This document shows, piece by piece, positions 1 through 8,058 of a stretch of DNA of 64,000 nt. Origin of the DNA: HXMU1420-13 sp965229525 (GTDB taxonomy: Bacteria > Bacteroidota > Rhodothermia > Balneolales > Balneolaceae). A program made the translations under genes and the position numbers. Under the pieces are notes generated by a model. It did no database searches. It was not told where the DNA came from and saw only the letters and a program-made list of their open reading frames with translations. Location: positions 1,984,001 to 2,048,000 of the forward strand of contig OZ245886.1 in assembly GCA_965229525.1 (NCBI GenBank), written 5' to 3'. The first letter of the stretch is position 1. Each line of letters begins with the position of its first letter.

Positions 1-149
1 TTTTCGTAAAAATCTCCAATTACAAGAGTACCCCCCTTAACCTCAACCATTTCAGGGGTATATTTTTTTACTGTTTTTTGAAAATGAAAGCAGCTAGAAA
101 ATATTATAATTATTAGGTATACGAGAATAATTGAAACACGATTTCTCAT
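1..149 (-). CDS. Lipoprotein with FGE/SUMF1-like domain, N-terminal part only
   Basis: The ATG lies at 147-149 on the minus strand, and the frame stays open to the window edge for 49 codons. The start is a short hydrophobic signal followed by a lipobox-like FSSC, so the product is probably a lipoprotein. After it comes 'PEMVEVKGGTLVIGD', which resembles the opening of formylglycine-generating-enzyme-like (SUMF1) domains, as found in GldJ/GldK and many Bacteroidota lipoproteins. Only the first 49 residues are visible, so no catalytic or calcium-site residue can be checked. The gene is cut by the window edge and is not shown to be broken. The domain call rests on one short motif and is moderate. 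Confidence 0.5.
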   Translation of the reverse strand, partial: MRNRVSIILVYLIIIIFSSCFHFQKTVKKYTPEMVEVKGGTLVIGDFYE

Positions 150-250
150 TAAATGAGATAAAGATTTAGAAATTTAGAATTTCATGGAATGATAAGTACA
201 TTCCTAAAGTTTTTATGAGATAAAGATGGATTACTAACAAATTTGTATCA

Positions 251-1132
251 ATGAGTAACGAAGAAAAACAGATTGTTGAGCAGCTTAAAGAGTATGCGAA
301 GGATGCTGATTCTTTTAATAAGCTAGAAGAGACTTTTCGTGGGTTATATGCCAAGTACGCTCAGGCTAGTTCACATGTAGATTTGCTAGAAAGTGCTATC
401 AGAAATGACTATGATTCAATTCTGATCACTGAGTTAAGCCTTGAAAAACCTGGTCCAAAAATTGTATATGTGAACGATGGATTCACAAGGATGACAGGAT
501 ACACAAAAGAAGAAGCGATTGGTAAAACACCAAGAATGTTACAAGGACCTAAAACGGATCGAGCCATTTTAGATCGCCTTAAAAGACGTTTAATTGAGGG
601 ACAAGCATTCTTTGGGCATACCATTAATTATAGAAAAGATGGTACAGAATTCATTAACCAATGGGATATTCATCCACTAATAAATGCAGACGGAGAAGTT
701 ACACATTGGGTTTCTTATCAACGTGATGTAACAGAAAAGAAAGAAACAGCGAAAGCAATCTTTAATACCGATTTTGATGAATTGCTAAAGCGAAGAGAAG
801 AATTCACCCTCAAGTTTGGATTGTCAGATTCTGATAGCTCCATAGAGTGTAAATTTGTTACAGAGGCTTTTGAAGAAATTACAGGTCTTAATAAAGACAT
901 ATTATTTGAAGCAGGGTTCGAAGCAGTGGTACATGATGACGACATTGAATTAATTACAAATTCGCTAGAAAAAGCATTTAAAGGCGAAGCATCTGCAGAA
1001 ACTTGCCGATATTTGACTACATCTGGTGATTATGTAGATATGATTCAATCATTCAAACCAATTTGGGACGACGCGCAAACTAAAGTTAAACATGTACGAT
1101 CTGTTGTTAAGCTTGAGTTAAAAGAATCGTAA
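251..1132 (+). CDS. PAS-domain sensory protein without output domain
   Basis: The product is a 293-residue cytoplasmic protein with no membrane segment. An N-terminal helical stretch (about 1-45) leads into a PAS/PAC module (about 50-165). That module contains 'GKTPRMLQGPKTD' and a PAC-like 'GEVTHWVSYQRDVTEKK'. The first motif sits where LOV photoreceptors have GRNCRFLQG, but the flavin-adduct Cys position is Pro, so LOV-type photochemistry is not expected. Residues about 185-290 ('VTEAFEEITGLNKD', then strand-rich sequence) look like a second, divergent PAS fold. There is no kinase, cyclase or DNA-binding domain, so it probably works through partner proteins. The hybrid histidine kinase two genes downstream is one possible partner, which is a guess from position. 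A terminator follows the stop. Confidence 0.8.
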   Translation: MSNEEKQIVEQLKEYAKDADSFNKLEETFRGLYAKYAQASSHVDLLESAIRNDYDSILITELSLEKPGPKIVYVNDGFTRMTGYTKEEAIGKTPRMLQGPKTDRAILDRLKRRLIEGQAFFGHTINYRKDGTEFINQWDIHPLINADGEVTHWVSYQRDVTEKKETAKAIFNTDFDELLKRREEFTLKFGLSDSDSSIECKFVTEAFEEITGLNKDILFEAGFEAVVHDDDIELITNSLEKAFKGEASAETCRYLTTSGDYVDMIQSFKPIWDDAQTKVKHVRSVVKLELKES

Positions 1133-1158
1133 TACAAGAACTAAATTTATACTCTTGG

Positions 1159-1185
1159 AAGCTCACATAGGTGGGCTTTTTTTGT
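1159..1185 (+). terminator. Intrinsic terminator after the PAS gene
   Basis: An 8-bp stem (AAGCTCAC / GTGGGCTT, one T-G wobble) encloses the loop ATAG and is followed by seven T. It lies 27 bases after the PAS stop codon. It also lies inside the longest possible reading frame of sufE (from 1155), which argues that sufE starts later, at 1221. Confidence 0.75.
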
Positions 1186-1220
1186 TTCTTGCAAACAATA
1201 ATCTGCCTATTATTTTCAGT

Positions 1221-1646
1221 ATGAATATTCAGGATATCCAAACACGAATTATCAAAGAATTCAGTCTTTTCGAAGACTGGACCGACAAGTATAAATACAT
1301 CATTAAATTAGGATCAAAATTAGATGACCTGCCTGAGGAGGACCACATCGACCAACATTTGGTAAAAGGATGCCAAAGTCAGGTTTGGCTTACTGCCAAT
1401 ATGGAAGGTGATAAACTGATATTTAAGGCGGACAGTGACGCTGCTATAACCAAAGGGTTAGTGGCACTCATGATTCGAATCTATTCGAATCAAACTCCGG
1501 ATGATATTCTGCAGAATAATCCTGATTTTTTAAAAAAAATTGGTTTGGCAGAACATCTGTCACCAACCAGGGCAAACGGTTTGGCTAGCATGGTGAAGCA
1601 AATGAAGATTTATGCCATGGCGTTCAAATCAAAATTAACAACATAG
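1221..1646 (+). CDS. sufE: SufE-family cysteine desulfurase accessory protein
   Basis: This is a 141-residue SufE-family protein, which accepts persulfide sulfur from a SufS-type cysteine desulfurase and passes it to the SufBCD Fe-S scaffold. The family's acceptor cysteine sits in 'LVKGCQSQVW' at about residue 50. The C-terminal half has the usual 'ADSDAAITKGLVALMIRIYS' helix. The ATG at 1221 was chosen because the in-frame upstream region (1155-1220) contains the previous gene's terminator. The length fits the family. SufS and SufBCD are not in the window, so the gene is separated from the rest of the suf system here. Confidence 0.9.
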   Translation: MNIQDIQTRIIKEFSLFEDWTDKYKYIIKLGSKLDDLPEEDHIDQHLVKGCQSQVWLTANMEGDKLIFKADSDAAITKGLVALMIRIYSNQTPDDILQNNPDFLKKIGLAEHLSPTRANGLASMVKQMKIYAMAFKSKLTT

Positions 1647-1684
1647 TTGTCTCATTGTAGATAATTTCTTATCCATAGTTGCGC

Positions 1685-3520
1685 ATGGATCATAAATTTT
1701 CACTTACAGGAATTGGTGCCGTTCAAAAAGAGCGAAAGTTCTTTGTTGACCCATTGGAAGAAATTCAGCAACCGGGAATCAAAATAATGAACCGGGTTTC
1801 ATTCTTCCTATTACTTGTGTGCGTGTTATTTTTGATTCCCTTCTATTTCAACGACAGCGTTTCTTTAACCTGGTTTTTCCTTTCAGAAGCTTTAGCATTT
1901 GGGTTGATCCCGGTTCTTGCCCGACAAGGATATGTGAACACCGCAAAAATGCTACATATCATTTATATAGATATTGGCATTGTCATTCTTAGTTCTGTTT
2001 TTGGAAGTCAGGCTTTAATTCAGGCATTCTTTATACCCACAATGGGTTTGTCGATTCTTCTTTTTGATGGGAAAAACATCAGATTAAGAAATGTGTCAAT
2101 CATTATATCTATTCTCTCATATTTCATTCTTGATTATATCATTTTCGACCAGGTGTATATTTCTGAAAATGGATTTTCAATCATCAGGTGGAGTGTTCTT
2201 ACGGCCGCATTTGTAACTACCTGGTTGATCTTCAATACATTCTCAGAATTTAAAGAGAGTGCCGAAAGTAAAACCAATGAGTTGCTTGACAAGGAAATTG
2301 AGCTAAACCGAGAATTAAGTATCAACCAAAAGAAATTAGAACGATACATTTCTGAATTGGAGGATACACGAATACAATTAGAACAAAGTACTAAGGCGAA
2401 ATCGGAATTTTTGGCTACCATGAGTCACGAAATCAGAACCCCGATGAACGCCATTATGGGGATGACACATCTGCTACAGAAAGACGAACCAAGAGATGAT
2501 CAACTTGAACCATTAAATATCCTCGATTTTTCTGGCAAGACACTTCTTACTTTAATTGATGATGTTCTCGATTTTTCGAAAATAGAGGCGGGCCGACTGG
2601 AATTCGAAAAAACCGAATTTGACCTTGAACGACTGTTAGGTACCATCATAGAAACATTTAAAGTGATGGCTATGAACAAAAACGTTGACTTGCAAAGTAA
2701 CGTAGAGGAAGGTATTCACAACATTTTAATAGGAGATCCGGCACGATTAACCCAGATCATCAACAATCTACTTAGCAATGCTCTTAAATTTACAGAAACT
2801 GGTTATGTTAAATTAGGTGTAAAAAAATTGGGTGAAACTGAGAATGAAATTAACCTTCAATTTTCAGTAGAAGATACCGGTATCGGAATACCAGAAGATC
2901 GTGTAGAAACAATTTTCGAAAGCTTTACCCAGGCTAGCGGGAGCACTAAGCGATTATACGGTGGTACAGGGTTAGGACTTACAATCAGTAAGCAATTAAC
3001 AGAACTACAAGGGGGGGCACTTCAATTAGAAAGTGAAGTTGGAAAGGGAACCACCTTTTTTGTTGATTTAACGTTTGAAAAAGGTGAATCGACGCAAGTT
3101 GAAACTAAAGCTGATATTTCGGCAGAATCCGAAGAAGAAAAACTTAGGGGCATTAGAGTTTTGCTTGCAGAAGACAATATTGTGAATCAAAAAGTGATGA
3201 ATAGATTCTTAGAACGTTGGGAGATACATTTATCTATTGTTGAAAATGGAGAAGAAGCTGTTGAATTGGTCAAGAAGGAAGATTTCGACCTGGTGTTGAT
3301 GGATCTTCAAATGCCAATTATGGATGGGTATGAAGCGACAGCTGCTATTCGAAAATTGAAAGACGAAACTAAAAAAGATATTCCAATTATTGCGTTGACC
3401 GCCGCAGCATTGAAGGAAGTAAAAGAAGAGGTGTATGCTTCGGGTATGAACGATTTCGTTACCAAACCATTCAACCCTGTCGAATTACGAAATAAAATGG
3501 CAGCTCACGTTAGCTCCTAG
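1685..3520 (+). CDS. Membrane hybrid histidine kinase with receiver domain
   Basis: The product is a 611-residue hybrid sensor kinase. Five or six hydrophobic helices lie between residues 38 and 188 with no sizeable periplasmic domain, followed by a coiled coil (about 190-238). The HisKA dimerisation motif is 'SHEIRTPMNAIMGM' with phospho-acceptor His248. The HATPase region has the N box 'NNLLSNALKF', G1 'DTGIGIP' and G2 'GGTGLGLTIS'. A C-terminal receiver carries 'LVLMDLQMPIMDG' with phospho-acceptor Asp540. Phosphate should pass from His to the internal Asp. No Hpt or DNA-binding partner is adjacent. A TTG start six bases upstream is also possible. The integral-membrane sensor suggests a membrane or small-molecule signal, which is an inference. 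Confidence 0.92.
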   Translation: MDHKFSLTGIGAVQKERKFFVDPLEEIQQPGIKIMNRVSFFLLLVCVLFLIPFYFNDSVSLTWFFLSEALAFGLIPVLARQGYVNTAKMLHIIYIDIGIVILSSVFGSQALIQAFFIPTMGLSILLFDGKNIRLRNVSIIISILSYFILDYIIFDQVYISENGFSIIRWSVLTAAFVTTWLIFNTFSEFKESAESKTNELLDKEIELNRELSINQKKLERYISELEDTRIQLEQSTKAKSEFLATMSHEIRTPMNAIMGMTHLLQKDEPRDDQLEPLNILDFSGKTLLTLIDDVLDFSKIEAGRLEFEKTEFDLERLLGTIIETFKVMAMNKNVDLQSNVEEGIHNILIGDPARLTQIINNLLSNALKFTETGYVKLGVKKLGETENEINLQFSVEDTGIGIPEDRVETIFESFTQASGSTKRLYGGTGLGLTISKQLTELQGGALQLESEVGKGTTFFVDLTFEKGESTQVETKADISAESEEEKLRGIRVLLAEDNIVNQKVMNRFLERWEIHLSIVENGEEAVELVKKEDFDLVLMDLQMPIMDGYEATAAIRKLKDETKKDIPIIALTAAALKEVKEEVYASGMNDFVTKPFNPVELRNKMAAHVSS

Positions 3521-3930
3521 CTCTGCTTTTTTAAAAAATACGTGGTATATCCAGGTGGCAAGTCGGTTATTTCTCCGCAGATTTGATACCCCAATTTTTG
3601 ATAAAATACAGGTGCTTGAAAACTAGCCGTACTTAAATGATAGGAATAGATGTCTTTTTTGTGAGCTTCCTTTTCAATTGCACTCATTAGTTTCAAGCCT
3701 ATTCCTTTTCCCCTGTAATCAGGATGTACCCATAGTAAGTCAATATACAGCCAGTTCCAGGCAAAATTCCCATATATCCCACCAATTAATTCTCCAGTCG
3801 GGTCCTCTACAGTGATGTAGCTAGAATCATAACTAAACTCTCCTGCTATATTTTGATTGAAAGCTCTTAGAGCTGCTCGAAGTTTATCAACTTCTAAATG
3901 ATCCGGATTTTCATGAGTTGTAAATATCAT
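3517..3930 (-). CDS. GNAT-family N-acetyltransferase
   Basis: This is a 137-residue GNAT protein. The acetyl-CoA-binding motif A is clear: 'LLWVHPDYRGKGIGLKLM' with the R/Q-x-x-G-x-G/A pattern (RGKGIG). It is followed by 'ALEKEA'-type helix sequence and a C-terminal 'FYQKLGYQICGEI' motif typical of the fold. The substrate cannot be told. I chose the ATG at 3928-3930 because the 33 residues upstream would overlap the divergent YCII gene and look unlike GNAT sequence. The stop codon overlaps the last bases of the convergent histidine kinase gene. Confidence 0.85.
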   Translation of the reverse strand: MIFTTHENPDHLEVDKLRAALRAFNQNIAGEFSYDSSYITVEDPTGELIGGIYGNFAWNWLYIDLLWVHPDYRGKGIGLKLMSAIEKEAHKKDIYSYHLSTASFQAPVFYQKLGYQICGEITDLPPGYTTYFLKKQS

Positions 3931-4015
3931 TCTAAAAACGTTGATTTGATTTGTCCCATTAGGAAAAGGTGATTTGTCATTATGATGAACAACAATACTA
4001 ATCAATGAAAGAACT

Positions 4016-4357
4016 ATGAAAAAATACATGTTAATATTAATGGATAATACAGACAGTTATTCCGAAATGACTCAACAGGATTATCAAAATGAGATTGAAC
4101 TCCATGGAAAGTGGATCCAGGAACTTGGCGACCGTTATGATTCTGGTGAAGCTTTAGAAGAAGACACTAAAATTATTAAGGGGAAAGAGCTGGTTGTAAC
4201 GGATGGTCCTTTTATAGAGTCTAAGGAGTTAGTAGGTGGTTTTTACATACTTCGAGCACATAGTTTGGAAGAAGCCACAGAACTTGCAAAAGGATGTCCA
4301 ACGTTACGACTTGGAGGAAGGGTTGAAGTTCGGCCGGTAATGCATTTAGAAATGTAA
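4016..4357 (+). CDS. YCII/DGPF-domain protein, first tandem copy
   Basis: This 113-residue YCII-related protein has the defining DGPF motif intact in 'VTDGPFIESKELVGGF', followed by 'AHSLEEATELAKGCP'. It is a small ferredoxin-like alpha/beta protein. Proteins of this type are repeatedly encoded beside ECF42 sigma factors, and the same arrangement is seen here with two copies in front of one. Their biochemical role is not settled; a small-molecule enzyme or a regulator of the sigma factor are both possible. The copy at 4389 is clearly paralogous, including the sequence just before the start codon (AAAGAACT versus AAAGAAACT), so a local duplication that included the ribosome-binding region is likely. 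Confidence 0.88.
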   Translation: MKKYMLILMDNTDSYSEMTQQDYQNEIELHGKWIQELGDRYDSGEALEEDTKIIKGKELVVTDGPFIESKELVGGFYILRAHSLEEATELAKGCPTLRLGGRVEVRPVMHLEM

Positions 4358-4388
4358 ACTAAATAACGTCTATACTAACAAAGAAACT

Positions 4389-4730
4389 ATGAAGAAATAC
4401 ATGCTAATTTTATTTGAGTCTGGTGAAAGTTATGCTACCATGAGCCCAGAAGATTACCAGAAAGAAATAGAAGCACACAGTATTTGGATCCAGAAGTTAG
4501 GTGATCACTATGATTCTGGGGAACCATTAGAACGAGGAGCAACCTCTGTTAGGGGTGTTAATAAACTTGTTACCGATGGTCCATACATAGAATCGAAGGA
4601 ATTAGTGAGTGGATTCTACATCCTCAACGCAAATAGTCTGGAGCAAGCAACTGAGCTATCAAAAGGTTGTCCAATCCTTCGATTGGGTGGATCATTGGAA
4701 GTTCGTCCAATTATGCATATATCCATGTAG
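4389..4730 (+). CDS. YCII/DGPF-domain protein, second tandem copy
   Basis: This 113-residue protein has the same length as the preceding gene and is very similar throughout, for example 'ESKELVSGFYILNANSLEQA'. Its signature motif is DGPY rather than DGPF. The stop codon is immediately followed by the ATG of the sigma factor, so translation of the two is probably coupled. Upstream, 31 bases separate it from the first copy. The tight order YCII-YCII-sigma suggests one transcriptional unit and a shared stress or nutrient response, but the sequence does not show the signal. Confidence 0.88.
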   Translation: MKKYMLILFESGESYATMSPEDYQKEIEAHSIWIQKLGDHYDSGEPLERGATSVRGVNKLVTDGPYIESKELVSGFYILNANSLEQATELSKGCPILRLGGSLEVRPIMHISM

Positions 4731-5996
4731 ATGACCTCTTCAGCAAAATTAATGGATCATCTTTTTCGCCAACAATCGGGAAAGATGAATTCCATTCTCA
4801 TTAATAGTTACGGCTTCGAATATTCCGAATTAATTGATGATGTAATTCAGGAGACTTTCCTAATTGCACTAAAACAGTGGGGAATGAAAGGGGTGCCGGA
4901 TAACCCGGAAGGGTGGTTGATGCAGGTATCAAAAAACAAATTCCTGAATGAAATTAATCGCCTTAAAAGACATTGTAAATTAAACGTAAAATCTATCGAG
5001 CATTCTGAATTGGATGGGTTCCCAGAAACCTTGAGCGATAACCGATTCAAACAGGAACAACTAAGAACATTGTTTTCTTGTTGCACGCCTCAAATATCAG
5101 CTAAAGCTCAAATCATGCTCACTTTAAAAATAGTTTCTGGATTTGGGGATCGTGAAATTGCTAAAGCACTATTAATGAAAGAACAAGCAGTTAGGAAAGC
5201 CATCTATCGGGCAAGAAATACTATTAAAGAAATAGGTGAATCTGCACTTGTTGTGTCCCGATCTGATTATAAAGACAGGCAAGAGATTGTGTTGAAAATA
5301 CTTTATTTGATGTTTAATGAAGGATATCATTCATCTTCTGGGGACAAACTACTCGATGAGGACATTACTTTCGAAGCGATACGATTGACAAGTTGGTTAC
5401 TTGAAATCGAATATTTAAATCACAGTACAATCCATGCTGTACTAGCTTTGATGTTCTTCAATTTCTCAAGATTTGATGCTCGATTGAACAAAAATGGAGA
5501 GATTATGGATATCGAGCAACAAGATCGAAGTACGTGGAGTAAAGAACTCATCCAAAAAGGTATGTACCATCAAAAGAAATCAAGAGAAACAGAAGCCTTA
5601 ACAAATTACCATATAGAAAGTGGAATAGCAGCGGTTCATTGCTTATCACAAAGCTACGATGATACAAATTGGGCACAGATTGCTAATTATTATGAACGAT
5701 TAATGACTTTTGATTCATCTTCACAAGTACAGATTAATTTCGCAATTGCCCTTTCCGAAAATGGTGAATCATTACAAGCTCTCAACATATTAAAAGGTAT
5801 TGATCAAAAGGGATCAGACAATAAAAGTCTATTATTTGGTGCGATGGCAAGGGTGCATCGAAATTTAAGGCAGATTGAATTGGCAACATCATACTACAAA
5901 GTAGCACTAGATATGACGGAAAATGACAATGAGAGAAAATTCTATGAGGCTAAAATTGCAAATCTGCTTCTAAATACAGACCGTCTAAATAATTAA
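4731..5996 (+). CDS. ECF42-type RNA polymerase sigma factor with TPR-like C-terminal extension
   Basis: The product is 421 residues, about twice the length of an ordinary ECF sigma factor. Region 2 lies near residues 5-75 ('SELIDDVIQETFLIALKQW'). Region 4 lies near 100-160 ('GDREIAKALLMKEQAVRKA', an HTH). The remaining ~250 residues include 'LMFNEGYHSSSGDKLLDED' and a helical TPR-like tail ('NFAIALSENGESLQALNIL'). That architecture, with DGPF/YCII genes next door, defines the ECF42 group (SigJ/DUF6596-like). No anti-sigma factor is adjacent; in this group the C-terminal extension is thought to take over control. The start ATG directly follows the upstream stop. A second ATG seven codons later is possible. 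Confidence 0.9.
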   Translation: MTSSAKLMDHLFRQQSGKMNSILINSYGFEYSELIDDVIQETFLIALKQWGMKGVPDNPEGWLMQVSKNKFLNEINRLKRHCKLNVKSIEHSELDGFPETLSDNRFKQEQLRTLFSCCTPQISAKAQIMLTLKIVSGFGDREIAKALLMKEQAVRKAIYRARNTIKEIGESALVVSRSDYKDRQEIVLKILYLMFNEGYHSSSGDKLLDEDITFEAIRLTSWLLEIEYLNHSTIHAVLALMFFNFSRFDARLNKNGEIMDIEQQDRSTWSKELIQKGMYHQKKSRETEALTNYHIESGIAAVHCLSQSYDDTNWAQIANYYERLMTFDSSSQVQINFAIALSENGESLQALNILKGIDQKGSDNKSLLFGAMARVHRNLRQIELATSYYKVALDMTENDNERKFYEAKIANLLLNTDRLNN

Positions 5997-6210
5997 TCTT
6001 CTTCTATACTGATTGTGGATAAATCCACAAAATTTTAGACCATTTTTGTTCATCATTGCAATATGAGCAGTTTTAAGTAGTTTTTAATCAGTATAAATAC
6101 GTAGTTTTTAAAATAATAATGTGGAAAACTTAAAAAATTTGTGCATACTTACCCCTCTTTAGTAAAAATTAAAAAATTACAGGCTCTAATTTACTCTACA
6201 GGGGTTTGAA
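5997..6210. other. AT-rich intergenic region upstream of the motor operon
   Basis: This 214-base spacer is very AT-rich and must hold the promoter of the downstream operon, although I cannot place clear -33/-7 boxes. A perfect palindrome, TTGTGGATAAATCCACAA, lies at 6013-6030. It contains TGTGGATAA (6014-6022), identical to the classical DnaA box, and a one-mismatch relative (TGTGGAAAA) lies at 6120-6128. These could be an operator, chance DnaA boxes, or a weak hint of an origin. No coding frame is seen. Confidence 0.35.
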
Positions 6211-8055
6211 ATGGTTGGGAAAACACATAAATGGCTATTAGTACTGGCACTTGCCTTTATCACCAAAGGTTTATTTGCTCAAACATTACCGGGACAAGTT
6301 GTATCACCTGATGTTCAGGAAGAAGCTGCAAAATACGAACAGTATTATGAGGTAGTACTAAATAACGCACTTTCTGATTATTATCGGAAAGGTACATTCA
6401 TTGTTGATGCAAAAGTAACACTCGAGAGAGTACTAGTACCAAGAGGCTATGAAGTTGTAGAAGGTGATGAGCCAATAAGAATAGAAAATTTGCCTGGACT
6501 TCCTTTTGTTCCACCCAATTTACAGCGTGAGTCGGAAGGAACTACGGATAGTTTAAAAGCTTCAGGCTTTGATGCTCAATTTAGGCTCACCCAGCTTAAC
6601 ATTACCGTATTGGTAGATACGTCTTACAGTGATGAAGATGTTGACTTCGTTGAAGAAGCTACCATACTAATAGCAAATGCAGATCCATTTAGGGGAGATA
6701 TTGTTGCGGTAGATAAAAAAGTGTTTCCAAGAAGTGCCAGAGCAATAGAGCAGGATGTTATGGAGGCAAGACAATCGCCCGAACCAGAGCCTGTTGAAGA
6801 ACAAGTTGAACGAATGGGTGCACTTGATGATGTAGCTTCATCGGAGCCTGAACCAAATATGTTTCTCGGAATTGATTGGAATAATCCTCAACATTTACTG
6901 TATGTAGTTGGGATACTAGCAGCACTATTCTTAATAACTTTACTCTATGCACTGCTAAAACGACCGGATCAAAAAGAAAGTAGTGCTCAATTACCGTATC
7001 CGGCATTCGATGGTGTGAATCCTATGCCAGCTGTTGATCATAAAACGGATGAACCAAAAGGACCAGATGCAAAAACGCTTGCACAATTTGAAGAAGATAA
7101 AACATTCGTAACGAATAACTGCATCAGTCACCCGGATGCCATTGCAGATTTAATTGGACAATGGATTGCGAGCGACGACGAACAAGGTATAATTCGATCT
7201 GCAAAGTCGTTAGCAGGTGTGGATGAAAAACTAATAAATGTATTAGAACCACATATGAAAGTAGAAACTTTTGATGCGGTTAAATTTGCAATCAACAATA
7301 CAGAACCCTCTACTCTTGATGAGAAAATTGAAGAAGTTAAAGCGTTCCGAAAAAGTATTCAGCAGGTTAATACCAAAAATGGAGCTTCCGATTCTGGCTC
7401 CAATCTATTCGATTTTGTATATCAATTAACCGATGTACAACTCCAGCATTTGATTAAAGAAGAATCTGATGAATTAGTTGCAATTCTTCTCGCACAGATT
7501 GCTGGCGAAAGAGCGGGGGTAATTCTTCAAAAACTCGATGACCAAAAAAGAATATCGATTTTGTTGAAGATGGGTAAAATCAACAATATTCCAATTTCGG
7601 TTTATAAGAAAGTTGCCGCCCACTTTTCGAATAAAGCGCTATCCGTTTCTGATATGAAATATGTGGCAGCGGATGGAATTGATTCAATCCTTGCGACCAT
7701 TGAGACCTTACCTCTAAGCGAACAAGATGATTATGTGCGTTCCATCGCCGAACAAGATCTGAATCTTGCAAAACGTATCAAGAAGTTCTTTATCGGGTTT
7801 GATGATCTTCCCAAAGTTAAAGATGAATTATTACAGGGTGCATTAGAAGAAATTCAGACTGATATTATCATTTTGGCTTTAAAAACAGCACCAGCAGCAG
7901 TGCGAGAAAAAGTGTTGAAGGTTCGTCCAAAACGGGAGCAACAGCTTATTCTATCTGAAGTTGATAACCCCGCTGAGGTTGCAAAAGGGGCGGTCGAGGA
8001 TGCTCAAAAAACACTGTTATATGCCGTTAGGCGAAAAATGAAAACTGAGGCGTAG
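6211..8055 (+). CDS. FliF-FliG fusion: flagellar M-ring/rotor-like protein of a non-flagellar motor
   Basis: The product is 614 residues and joins parts of two flagellar proteins. An N-terminal signal or membrane helix (7-24) precedes a periplasmic domain (25-227) matching the FliF RBM3/YscJ-FliF C-terminal module. Two halves, 'YEQYYEVVLNNALSDYY' and 'LTQLNITVLVD...ADPFRGDIVAVDKKVF', are separated by a short collar-like insert. A membrane helix follows (229-249). Next comes a FliF-tail-like 'HPDAIADLIGQWIASDDE', the element that normally docks onto FliG, here covalently continued. The rest is FliG-like: N-domain-like helices (about 325-400), a middle domain from 'IKEESDELVAILLAQIAG' (415 on, EHPQ region), and a C-terminal torque domain 'IIILALKTAPAAVREKVL' with Arg565 at the conserved torque-helix Arg. 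FliF RBM1 and RBM2 are absent. It is first in an operon with motA and motB, and the next gene starts 3 bases later. Confidence 0.85.
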   Translation: MVGKTHKWLLVLALAFITKGLFAQTLPGQVVSPDVQEEAAKYEQYYEVVLNNALSDYYRKGTFIVDAKVTLERVLVPRGYEVVEGDEPIRIENLPGLPFVPPNLQRESEGTTDSLKASGFDAQFRLTQLNITVLVDTSYSDEDVDFVEEATILIANADPFRGDIVAVDKKVFPRSARAIEQDVMEARQSPEPEPVEEQVERMGALDDVASSEPEPNMFLGIDWNNPQHLLYVVGILAALFLITLLYALLKRPDQKESSAQLPYPAFDGVNPMPAVDHKTDEPKGPDAKTLAQFEEDKTFVTNNCISHPDAIADLIGQWIASDDEQGIIRSAKSLAGVDEKLINVLEPHMKVETFDAVKFAINNTEPSTLDEKIEEVKAFRKSIQQVNTKNGASDSGSNLFDFVYQLTDVQLQHLIKEESDELVAILLAQIAGERAGVILQKLDDQKRISILLKMGKINNIPISVYKKVAAHFSNKALSVSDMKYVAADGIDSILATIETLPLSEQDDYVRSIAEQDLNLAKRIKKFFIGFDDLPKVKDELLQGALEEIQTDIIILALKTAPAAVREKVLKVRPKREQQLILSEVDNPAEVAKGAVEDAQKTLLYAVRRKMKTEA

Positions 8056-8058
8056 ATC

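Noticed and set aside
1155..1220. N-terminal extension of the SufE frame
   Set aside because: It overlaps a clear terminator hairpin and encodes residues unlike any SufE start.
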